Origin: a virus
IMG/VR virus record: IMGVR_UViG_3300048588_000079
Span: 1-38,794 of that record
Strand: one strand, 5' to 3'
DNA length: 38,794 bases
Made by a program: the position numbers and the translations under genes. Positions 14,957-22,156 of this stretch are shown piece by piece. Under the pieces are notes generated by a model. That model did no database searches. It was not told where the DNA came from and was given only the letters and a program-made list of their open reading frames with translations. Numbering within the stretch: position 1 is the stretch's first letter; each line of letters begins with the position of its first letter.

Positions 14957-15865
14957 ATGGGCTTTTCATCGCAAGACAATCTGATTGCTTCGATTACGGT
15001 CGATGGGCAGGTCGGGCGTATTGACTACCAGAAAACAACGGCTGTTGCCGGCGTTGCGGGAACGTGGACGGACTTGGGAACGGCGACAGGTTCAACGCCT
15101 GTTGACGCATACGCTGGAACGTCGCTTACCTTTGTCGCAACCGATGACACCTATTCGGGCGGTGCGGTATATCATGGCGGCGACGTATCAACCGCAACAA
15201 AGCACTTCCTGAACGCAAGCGCATCGGTATTTGCGGCGGCGGGTGCACCTTGGATTTTGCTTTGCGTTGACCAAGTTGGTTATGTCCCGATCACATCAAC
15301 CGATGTTACCGGCACAGGTTCCAGAACTGTCACCATGACGCCTATTTCCAACACGGGCGCAAAGGTTGACCGTTGGGCAAACGGGGCGGGCTTGCGGGCG
15401 TATTTTTCAACAAAGGTTGCGCCGACCGCAGGCGGTCCGAACCTCACTACGTTTACCTATACCAATCAGGCAGGCACGACCGGCAAGACGTTGGGCGCGA
15501 CGGTCGGCTTTGCTGCGACCCCTGTAACCGGGATGATACCGCACAGCGGCAACGCTGCAACGCGCTATGGGCCTTTCCTGCCTTTGGCGGCTGGCGACAG
15601 CGGCATACGTGATATTGAAAACTTCACGCTTTCGGGCGGCACGGCCTATACGGGAACGGGTCAGTTGGTTTTGCACCTTGTCCGCCCCTTGTGGCAGATA
15701 CCGATTCCAGCTTCGGGCATTTTGACCGAACGCGATTTTGTCAATCAGTTGCCAAGCCTTCCTAAGATTCCCGATGGGGCCTGCATTCGGTTTCTGTTGT
15801 TTCAAACTGGCGCGACTACCACGACCAGCCCGGTTAACGTCTTTGCGGATTATGGCTGGAACTAA
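14957..15865 (+). CDS. structural protein of the head-tail region, 302 aa
   Basis: The protein is Thr/Gly/Ala-rich and predicted almost entirely beta, like tail or decoration proteins. It opens SSQDNLIASITVDGQVGRID and ends in aromatic FADYGWN. No family recognised. Its TAA overlaps the next ATG, so the genes from 13616 to 17077 form one coupled block. Confidence 0.65.
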   Translation: MGFSSQDNLIASITVDGQVGRIDYQKTTAVAGVAGTWTDLGTATGSTPVDAYAGTSLTFVATDDTYSGGAVYHGGDVSTATKHFLNASASVFAAAGAPWILLCVDQVGYVPITSTDVTGTGSRTVTMTPISNTGAKVDRWANGAGLRAYFSTKVAPTAGGPNLTTFTYTNQAGTTGKTLGATVGFAATPVTGMIPHSGNAATRYGPFLPLAAGDSGIRDIENFTLSGGTAYTGTGQLVLHLVRPLWQIPIPASGILTERDFVNQLPSLPKIPDGACIRFLLFQTGATTTTSPVNVFADYGWN

Positions 15866-16668
15866 TGGCACTTCTGGCCGCCAACTCATCAAGGCTTGGC
15901 GCGCTTAAGGCTTATTCGGGCGTAACTACGGTTGCGGGCGGGCATAGGCGGGAGAATGTTAGCCCTGCCCATATGCACCTAAACTGGTCGGCTGGCTGGC
16001 ATACGGTTTCGGGTGTAACAGACAGGTCAAGCGTTCCAGAAGGCGCAAGGCATCCGGTAGCATGGAAGTTTGCGAGAAAGGCAGGCGCCCTTGCCAGTCG
16101 GTCAGAAGCGGATTTTGCGTTCGCCATTGGAAGCCTAAATCTTGCTGCTGGCATAAACATTGCAGGCGAAACAACTTTAACATTTGCAACCCCGGATGTG
16201 CAGCTTGAACTTGTTGTCAGTGCATCAGGAACAACATCGATAACCTTCGCGCTCGATGGTAACGCGGCGGGATCGTTGGCGGCTGAAGGCACTACATCAA
16301 TCAGCTTCACCGTTCCGACTGTGACCTTAGGAGCGATTATATCGGCCACTGCGACCGCAGGGGTAACATTCAGTGCCGCAATGACGGCAAACGGTCTTGG
16401 GTTTATGGAAGGTTCCACAGAGACTGCAGGCGACGTTTTGACGGCTGCCCAAGTGGCAAATGAAGTCTGGTCACGACTGATCGAAACAGGATTGAGCGCA
16501 GAAGAGGCTATGCGCCTGATTACGGCGGCAACGGCGGGCGAAGTATCAGGCGGCGGCACAACTACGATTACAATCCGCAATGCTGTTGCTGATACAAAGA
16601 ACAGGATTATCGCCACGGTTGACGAGGATGGAAACCGCACGGCAATAACTTACGACCTTGATGTTTAA
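15865..16668 (+). CDS. tail-type protein with Ig-like Thr/Ala repeats, 267 aa
   Basis: Residues 90-190 are a series of Ala/Thr-rich beta stretches (GETTLTFATP, GTTSITFALD, GTTSISFTVP) that look like repeated strands. The C-terminus contains GLSAEEAMRLITAATAGEVSG then TITIRNAVADTKNRIIATVD. That C-terminal motif is widespread at the end of phage tail proteins and probably mediates assembly. It overlaps the next gene by 8 bp. Confidence 0.65.
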   Translation: MALLAANSSRLGALKAYSGVTTVAGGHRRENVSPAHMHLNWSAGWHTVSGVTDRSSVPEGARHPVAWKFARKAGALASRSEADFAFAIGSLNLAAGINIAGETTLTFATPDVQLELVVSASGTTSITFALDGNAAGSLAAEGTTSISFTVPTVTLGAIISATATAGVTFSAAMTANGLGFMEGSTETAGDVLTAAQVANEVWSRLIETGLSAEEAMRLITAATAGEVSGGGTTTITIRNAVADTKNRIIATVDEDGNRTAITYDLDV

Positions 16669-17077
16669 CAGTCGCTACTACAGGGCGCGATATTTTACAG
16701 TTGGTTATTGGCAGGCAGAAACTGCACCTGTCGTTATAGACGGCATATTCGTCACAAGTGGCGACTGGGATGAATTGCAGGTCTTTACCGCCGATGGATG
16801 GGAACAATCAGGAACAGTTTTAAGCGGCGATTGGTCTGAATTTCAGACTTCATCTGCTTATGGCTGGTCACAAACAAAAGTTATTATTTCAACCGACTGG
16901 AGCGCGTCACTAGATTGCGTATCTGGCAATTGGAATGAATTGAAAACAGCAACAAGTGGCGATTGGTCTGAAGGCCTAACCACTTCCGGCACATATTCAC
17001 AGACACAAACGGCATCGGGCGGAAACTGGGGGCAGGGCCTTTCGGTCACAAGCGGTGATTGGAGCGAAGCAGCATGA
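16661..17077 (+). CDS. small tryptophan-repeat structural protein, 138 aa
   Basis: The N-terminal FNSRYYRARYFTVGYW is an aromatic R-Y-[FW] ladder also found in other phage structural proteins. The rest is built of repeats of about 20 residues centred on S-G-[DN]-W-[SDN]-E; a variant S-T-D-W also occurs. The DNA repeats too (GGCGATTGGTCTGAA at about 16826 and 16961). It is probably an exposed beta-repeat on the virion. Its TGA overlaps the next ATG (ATGA). Confidence 0.65.
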   Translation: MFNSRYYRARYFTVGYWQAETAPVVIDGIFVTSGDWDELQVFTADGWEQSGTVLSGDWSEFQTSSAYGWSQTKVIISTDWSASLDCVSGNWNELKTATSGDWSEGLTTSGTYSQTQTASGGNWGQGLSVTSGDWSEAA

Positions 17078-17622
17078 CAACTTGCCGCGAAATAGTGACA
17101 CTTGCGCTTCGACAGGCCCGCATTGTGGGCATTGGCCGCACTCCAAGGGCATCGGAGGCCTCAGAAGGCCTAACAGCCCTGCAGTCGCTTTATGACAGCA
17201 TGTTTGCAGATGGACCTTTGGGGCCTTTTACGGATGTCTATGCGACCGAGACCTATACGGCACAGGAAAACGAACGGATAATCGCGGACGGGGTTACTAT
17301 CACCATTCCTGATACGATTATCGAGAATGGTGAAACGCGGACGCCTAAAGATTTGACGGCGGTTATTGTCATCACCGACACCACGCAAAAAAATTATGTT
17401 TTTAGCCTTGGCCGCTGGCAGGTTTGCGACAGTCTTACCTTGGACAGCACGGCACCCTTGGCCAATCGTGATAAAGCTGGCTTGGCTGCACTTCTGGCCA
17501 TGCAATATGCGGAAATGTTTGGCGCTGAATTGCCGCCGATGACAGCAAGGCGCGCGATGGATTTTCGCGGCAAGTTGGTAGCCAAACATTCTACGAAACG
17601 CAGCGATCCGGTGTATTACTGA
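17074..17622 (+). CDS. P22 gp4-like head-completion/tail factor, 182 aa
   Basis: The N-terminal helices (TCREIVTLALRQARIVGIG, then EASEGLTALQSLYDSMFADG) and the C-terminal helical part (AGLAALLAMQYAEMFG) match the gp4-type tail accessory factor. That factor caps the portal and starts the short tail in P22-like phages. It lies just before the gp10-like gene, the usual order. The central beta insert (residues 65-125) is larger than a bare helical core. It is coupled upstream by ATGA. Confidence 0.78.
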   Translation: MTTCREIVTLALRQARIVGIGRTPRASEASEGLTALQSLYDSMFADGPLGPFTDVYATETYTAQENERIIADGVTITIPDTIIENGETRTPKDLTAVIVITDTTQKNYVFSLGRWQVCDSLTLDSTAPLANRDKAGLAALLAMQYAEMFGAELPPMTARRAMDFRGKLVAKHSTKRSDPVYY

Positions 17623-17708
17623 TGGACTTTGAAGCAATCCGGCGCAAGCGCAGGCTTTACTTTTACACAATGGCTATGCTGGCCATATCGACGAATTACG
17701 CATTTTGA
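17622..17708 (+). CDS. very small membrane-type ORF, 28 aa
   Basis: The ATG overlaps the upstream TGA (TGATG). The peptide has a basic start (RRKRR) and a short hydrophobic segment, and may be a single-span peptide. There is no further support, and the 60 bases after it hold nothing else I can identify. Confidence 0.35.
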   Translation: MDFEAIRRKRRLYFYTMAMLAISTNYAF

Positions 17709-17769
17709 AAGGCAAGGCTGCACAGACAGCGGCCTTCACCGCCCCAACTTCAGCATATGAGAGGCCATA

Positions 17770-19101
17770 ATGTTGGAATATGGCAAAGGCGCATACAGCC
17801 GGACAAGGGGAAACCTTCCTCCGCTGGAAACGGTGAATATGTTCGTTGAGGCATCGCAAAGCCAAGGCGTTGTTATGCAGTCGCGTCCACCATTGAAGCA
17901 GGTGGCGGAAATTGGAAGCGGTCCTGTCCGGGCATCAGTTGTTCGCGACGGTGTTTTTAGTGGCGACCGCTTCACTATTTCTGGTAGCAATGCGTATCGA
18001 GGCACAACGCTCCTAGGGGCCATTACAGGCACAGGACCGGCTTCGATAGCTGTTAGGGCTGGTGAGGTCTTATTTAACGCTGGCGGGCCTCTTTACAGCT
18101 ATGACGGCACGGATTTTGTTGAGGTCACATTTCCCGATAGCAGCAATGTGACCAAGATCATTTACACCAGCGGCTATTTTATCGCCTTGGAAGCGCTCAC
18201 CGGATATTGGTTTTTCTCTGCGGTAAACGATGGGCGCACATGGGATGCGCTGGATTTTGCGGAGGTTGAGACCGAGCCTGATGCTATATTGGACGCAGTT
18301 GTTCTTGATGGCGTGATTGCATTCGGCGGCAAAAACTCAATCGAATTTTGGGCACCGACCGGCAACGCTGATTTGCCCTTTGCGCCTATCCAGCAGCGGG
18401 TATTTGAACAGGGTGTTATTGCATCGGGTTGCATGGTGCAGGATGACAACACGTTCTTCTGGATTGGCGCTGACAAGATACCTTATCGCAATGGCGACGT
18501 TCCCCAAGCAATCGGGGGAGACTTCCTTGTTGAGCGGATTGAGGTCAGCACGTCTTATCGCATGTATTTGTTGCAAGACCAGCGGCATAAGCTGCTTGGT
18601 ATACGCTTGGACAATGAAACTTGGTTTTACGACATAAGCACGGGCGAGACCACCGAGTTTCGCTCTTATGGGCGGGATAATTTCCGCTGCGGCCCTGATT
18701 TTGGCGATGATGAAACCGGCAAGATTTGGGAATTTGGCGAATATGGCTCGGCAACCGAAACTTTGGTTGAGCGGATTGTAACGGCAGGCGAACGGCTGCT
18801 TGAGCCTAAGATTTACAGCAACGTGACGGTCGAATGCGAGGTTGGAACAACGCCCTATCTCACTGGAACCTATGCGGAGCCTACTATCGAATTTCGCACC
18901 AGCGACGATGGCGGCAATGTATGGGAAGATTGGCTATCTGATACGCTTGGTGAACAGGGCGACTACCGCAAGATTATCGAATATCGCGCGCTTGGCATGT
19001 TCAACCTTCCGGGCTTTCTCTCGCAGATACGTGTGACCGACCCCGTGCCGTTTCGACTGTCAGGTTTTTATGACAATGCGAACGGAAAGGGGCGGCCATA
19101 A
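17770..19101 (+). CDS. P22 gp10-like tail accessory / DNA-stabilisation protein, 443 aa
   Basis: The N-terminus (GAYSRTRGNLPPLETVNMFVE) and a series of beta-propeller-like blades (VRAGEVLFNAGGPLYSYDG, GVIAFGGKNSIEFW, DDNTFFWIGADKIPYRN, YDISTGETTEFRSYG) match the packaged-DNA stabilisation protein. In P22 it adds to gp4 and helps seal the vertex and hold the tail needle. Length is close to P22 gp10 (472). Its TAA overlaps the next ATG. Confidence 0.82.
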   Translation: MLEYGKGAYSRTRGNLPPLETVNMFVEASQSQGVVMQSRPPLKQVAEIGSGPVRASVVRDGVFSGDRFTISGSNAYRGTTLLGAITGTGPASIAVRAGEVLFNAGGPLYSYDGTDFVEVTFPDSSNVTKIIYTSGYFIALEALTGYWFFSAVNDGRTWDALDFAEVETEPDAILDAVVLDGVIAFGGKNSIEFWAPTGNADLPFAPIQQRVFEQGVIASGCMVQDDNTFFWIGADKIPYRNGDVPQAIGGDFLVERIEVSTSYRMYLLQDQRHKLLGIRLDNETWFYDISTGETTEFRSYGRDNFRCGPDFGDDETGKIWEFGEYGSATETLVERIVTAGERLLEPKIYSNVTVECEVGTTPYLTGTYAEPTIEFRTSDDGGNVWEDWLSDTLGEQGDYRKIIEYRALGMFNLPGFLSQIRVTDPVPFRLSGFYDNANGKGRP

Positions 19102-19709
19102 TGGCAATTGCCCCTATCCGGCTTGACCGGCTGCTTAGGTTTGACCGCGTTGCCGATGCGAACGGCATGGCGAGCGGCGATTTGCAGGCCAAATGGCAGC
19201 GCGTGATGGAGGAAATCGAAAGCAGCGTTAATGCTGTGATTGATGCGCAGAACGCAGCGGATGCGGCCAATGCAGCAGCGGCGGCGGCAGATGCAGCAGC
19301 GGCAGCGGCGGACGCGGCGGCAACAGCAGCACAGGGCGCGGCAGAAACAGCAGCGGCGGATTCGTCTTTGGCTTCATCTGGCGTAACCGGATTGACCATG
19401 ACCGCGACAGACGCAGGCGCGGATGCAACAATTACTATTAGCGGCCATACCCGTATTTATGGCGATGGAACGAGCGTTTCGGTAACGGGTGGAAGTGTTA
19501 CTGGTCTGGCCTATTCGACGGGTTACTACCTGTATTACGATCAGGCGTCACGGTTAGGCGGGGCTGTGACCTATGTTGCGACCACAAGCGCCGCAACAGC
19601 AGCACAGACGGGCAATAGGCACTCATTGGGGGCTGTAACGACACCGGCAGCAGCAGGGCCGCCAAATGACGGCAATGTCAACTTGCCTCCGGGGGTTGTC
19701 GAGTTTTGA
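19101..19709 (+). CDS. tail protein with Ala-rich coiled coil, 202 aa
   Basis: Residues about 35-90 are an Ala/Asp-rich helix built of near-exact AADAA repeats, a long coiled coil typical of fibres or needles. A beta region follows (ITISGHTRIYGDGTSVSV), ending PPGVVEF. It sits after the gp10-like gene, where P22 has its tail needle (gp26), so a needle or fibre connector role is plausible but inferred. Its stop overlaps the TTG start of the acetyltransferase gene. Confidence 0.65.
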   Translation: MAIAPIRLDRLLRFDRVADANGMASGDLQAKWQRVMEEIESSVNAVIDAQNAADAANAAAAAADAAAAAADAAATAAQGAAETAAADSSLASSGVTGLTMTATDAGADATITISGHTRIYGDGTSVSVTGGSVTGLAYSTGYYLYYDQASRLGGAVTYVATTSAATAAQTGNRHSLGAVTTPAAAGPPNDGNVNLPPGVVEF

Positions 19710-20125
19710 GAGACGCAACCGCGTCTGACATACCGCATATTGTTGACTTGGGAGAACGTATGGCCGCGCGCGCGGGCCTGCAAAGCCATGTTGGCTATGA
19801 CAGGAACAGCGTTGCGCAGACATTGGCGCAATTGATTGAAAGCCATGACGGCATTTTGATTTGCTCCGATACGGGAATGATTGGGGGGATATGTCACCCG
19901 CACCCGTTCAACCTTGGGGTCAAAGTCGGTCAAGAATTGTTCTGGTATTCTGAAGGCGATGACGGGCTTGCGCTTTTGGAGGCCTGCGAAGCCAGAGCGC
20001 GGGCCTTGGGTGCTAAATTCTGGACAATGATTTGCGAAGAAACACTGCGGCCCAAAGCGGTCGGGCGGTTGTATGAGCGGCGCGGTTATCGCTTGCTCGA
20101 ACATAGTTACATAAGGGAATTGTGA
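19706..20125 (+). CDS. GNAT-family N-acetyltransferase, 139 aa
   Basis: The protein starts RDATASDIPHIVDLGERMA, the usual first strand and helix of GNAT folds. It has a central strand GILICSDTGMIGGICHP and the C-terminal GRLYERRGYRLLEHSYIREL, the last helix-strand unit of the fold. The acetyl-CoA loop (R/Q-x2-G-x-G/A) is not clearly conserved, so activity is uncertain. It starts with TTG overlapping the previous TGA. Such enzymes occur among tail genes of several podoviruses; the substrate is unknown. Confidence 0.78.
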   Translation: MRDATASDIPHIVDLGERMAARAGLQSHVGYDRNSVAQTLAQLIESHDGILICSDTGMIGGICHPHPFNLGVKVGQELFWYSEGDDGLALLEACEARARALGAKFWTMICEETLRPKAVGRLYERRGYRLLEHSYIREL

Positions 20126-20126
20126 T

Positions 20127-20987
20127 ATGGCGATAAGCATGGGCGCGGCGCTGCTAGGCTCCGCTGTAATCGGGGCTGGTGCGTCCGCAATCGGTGCGAG
20201 TAAAAACTCAAAGGCGATTAACAAAGCGACCGATGCACAGACGCAAGCCAACGCCGAAGCCAACCGCATCCAGCAGGAGGCGCGCAACCAGAACGTCCAG
20301 TTCCAGACTCCATTTTACCAAACCGGCATTGCAGCAAACAACCGCATCAACGCATTGCTTGGCCTTGGTTCAACCGGCCCTATGGAAAGCCCGCAGATGG
20401 GCGGTGCACAATTTGGCGGCTTCAACGCGAACCATATGGGTGATTACAACACCCCCGGCTTTGGCAGTGGAACTCCTATGGGCGGCGGGCCGATGTTTCA
20501 GACAATGGCGGGCGACGGGATTTATTCGCAGGGCTGGCAGGAGGGGCTTGCTCCTACTGGACAGCCGCAACAGAACGAATTGCAAGCAGCGCAACAGGGT
20601 TTTAGCGACTGGCGCAACAATACGGGCTATCAGTTCCGCTTCAATGAAGGCATTCGCGCAATCGACGCGGGCGCTCCTGTGCGCAATTCAGGGGCAACCG
20701 TGAAGGCCCGCGCTCAATTCGGCCAGAATATCGGCAGCCAAGAGTTCTACAACCACTTGGGCGCATTGACCGGCCAGCAACAGGTTGGTGTAGGCGCTGC
20801 CAATGCCTTGTCCGGTGTGCAGACCAACTATGCAAACAACGCGGCAAACATCGCGCAGCAGCAAGGCCAGAACCTTGCAAATAGCGCAGTTGCCCGCGCC
20901 AATAACACCAATGCGATGATTGGCGGCATTACATCCTCGTTCAACAACGCGCTCGGCTCATATGGGGCCTATAAGGGCTATTGGTAA
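20127..20987 (+). CDS. DNA-ejection protein, P22 gp7-like, 286 aa
   Basis: An N-terminal hydrophobic Gly/Ala stretch (residues 5-27) is followed by a helical Gln/Ala/Asn-rich part (NKATDAQTQANAEANRIQ) and FQTPFYQTGIAANNRINALLG, a signature of internal virion proteins of short-tailed phages. The C-terminal half is rich in Asn and Gln. It is expected to leave the virion with the DNA and help span the host envelope. It is coupled to the next gene by TAATG. Confidence 0.75.
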   Translation: MAISMGAALLGSAVIGAGASAIGASKNSKAINKATDAQTQANAEANRIQQEARNQNVQFQTPFYQTGIAANNRINALLGLGSTGPMESPQMGGAQFGGFNANHMGDYNTPGFGSGTPMGGGPMFQTMAGDGIYSQGWQEGLAPTGQPQQNELQAAQQGFSDWRNNTGYQFRFNEGIRAIDAGAPVRNSGATVKARAQFGQNIGSQEFYNHLGALTGQQQVGVGAANALSGVQTNYANNAANIAQQQGQNLANSAVARANNTNAMIGGITSSFNNALGSYGAYKGYW

Positions 20988-21100
20988 TGACCAGACTTGA
21001 CGAACTGAAAGAGAAGCTGCGCCAGCGGGAAAACAAGCCCGGATGGAAGGCATCGGCAGAGAAAATCAAGGAAGAAATAGCACGATTGGAAGCGCAATGA
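20987..21100 (+). CDS. small helical protein, 37 aa
   Basis: MTRLDELKEKLRQR then KPGWKASAEKIKEEIARLE forms two charged helices, a short motif found between ejection-protein genes in many podoviruses. It is bracketed by overlaps (TAATG at the start, ATGA at the end), which supports translation. Confidence 0.65.
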   Translation: MTRLDELKEKLRQRENKPGWKASAEKIKEEIARLEAQ

Positions 21101-21846
21101 ACCCGTTAGCGAATTTGCAGAATTTCAACATCGCAGGCAACGCACAAAACGCGCTCTTGCAGGGTATGCAGACGGGTGAAGCACTGCGGAAACGCAAGGA
21201 GCAGCGGGAACGTGAGATTGCTTTGGACAAGGCCTATCAAGGAATGATTGCGGGCGACCCGACTGCGGTGAATGCTTTAGCCGCCATTCCCGGCATGGGT
21301 AAGGATGCCTACACGCTTCATCAGGGCCAAAGGGAAAAGCAAATCCGCGCAGATGTGGCGGCAGGCCGCGCACCAGCTACGGCGTTGGCTGCAATTAATT
21401 GGGATGACTATGCCGCGCTTTCTAAAGAGCAGGCGGATGTTGCCTTGCAGAATGTAAAAACTGTTGGCCAACTTGCTTTGATGGCTGACACTCCGCAAAA
21501 GTGGGATGCAACCATTGACCAGCTTGGCCCGCAATTTGCTCAATACAAAGGACAGTTTGCGCAACGTGAGGCGATTATTGTGCGGGCAGGAGAAGCTAAG
21601 GCGTTTCTAGAGCAGCAGGCTCCGAAATACATGGCAGCCCCTGAAGGCGCTGGCCTGATTAATGTCAAAGACCCTGACGCGATTGCCGCTTGGAATGCAG
21701 GCGCAACACAGCCGCAGGCGGCCCCGTCTGTTCAAGATGGTGCAACGGCTACAAACCCACAGACCGGTGAAAAAATCGTATTTCGCGGCGGTCAATGGCA
21801 ACCGATAGGAGGTGCCGTCAGCAATGGCGGCAGCAACTTTCAATAA
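21097..21846 (+). CDS. internal virion / ejection protein, 249 aa
   Basis: The gene lies between the gp7-like and gp16-like genes. The N-terminus is NPLANLQNFNIAGNAQNALL, followed by a charged helix (EALRKRKEQREREIALDKAY) and a long helical body. The C-terminal Pro/Gly/Thr-rich tail (DGATATNPQTGEKIVFRGG) is probably flexible. The position matches P22 gp20, another ejected protein; sequence similarity was not tested. The ATG at 21097 overlaps the upstream TGA. Confidence 0.68.
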   Translation: MNPLANLQNFNIAGNAQNALLQGMQTGEALRKRKEQREREIALDKAYQGMIAGDPTAVNALAAIPGMGKDAYTLHQGQREKQIRADVAAGRAPATALAAINWDDYAALSKEQADVALQNVKTVGQLALMADTPQKWDATIDQLGPQFAQYKGQFAQREAIIVRAGEAKAFLEQQAPKYMAAPEGAGLINVKDPDAIAAWNAGATQPQAAPSVQDGATATNPQTGEKIVFRGGQWQPIGGAVSNGGSNFQ

Positions 21847-22156
21847 AAACTTTAACCCGCTTCCAGACTTTCAAGCGGCAGGCTTTCGACCGACAAGCGG
21901 CTTTAGGACGCAGGCGCATCAAAATGCACTTAAGGCCCAAGGTCTAACAAAAACATCGCACAGTCAGCATACTGCGGGCAATGCGATTGACCTTGCAGTG
22001 CCGCAAGGATGGTCGAAGGCAAAGGCTATCCAATGGGTTAAGCAGCGGCATCCGACCGCGCGCGTGGAAGAGACTAACGGCAATTCGATTCACGTTACGT
22101 TCCCCGGTTGGGGTGGCGCTCCCGATGTAAGCAATTCACGAAAAAGGTATCGCTAA
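21824..22156 (+). CDS. M15-type peptidase, probably virion-associated, 110 aa
   Basis: The core reads TSGFRTQAHQNALKAQG, then HTAGNAIDL (the His and Asp metal ligands) and NSIHVTF (third His), the pattern of zinc DD-peptidases of family M15. It cuts peptide cross-links in peptidoglycan. It lies between ejection-protein genes and away from the lysis cassette, so it may open the cell wall during DNA entry rather than at lysis. The ATG has AGGAGG eleven bases upstream. An in-frame GTG at 21812 overlaps that site and is unlikely. Confidence 0.8.
   Translation: MAAATFNKNFNPLPDFQAAGFRPTSGFRTQAHQNALKAQGLTKTSHSQHTAGNAIDLAVPQGWSKAKAIQWVKQRHPTARVEETNGNSIHVTFPGWGGAPDVSNSRKRYR

Noticed and set aside
19571-20287. 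238-codon frame antisense to the acetyltransferase
   Set aside because: Antisense to several coupled structural genes and without any recognisable motif.
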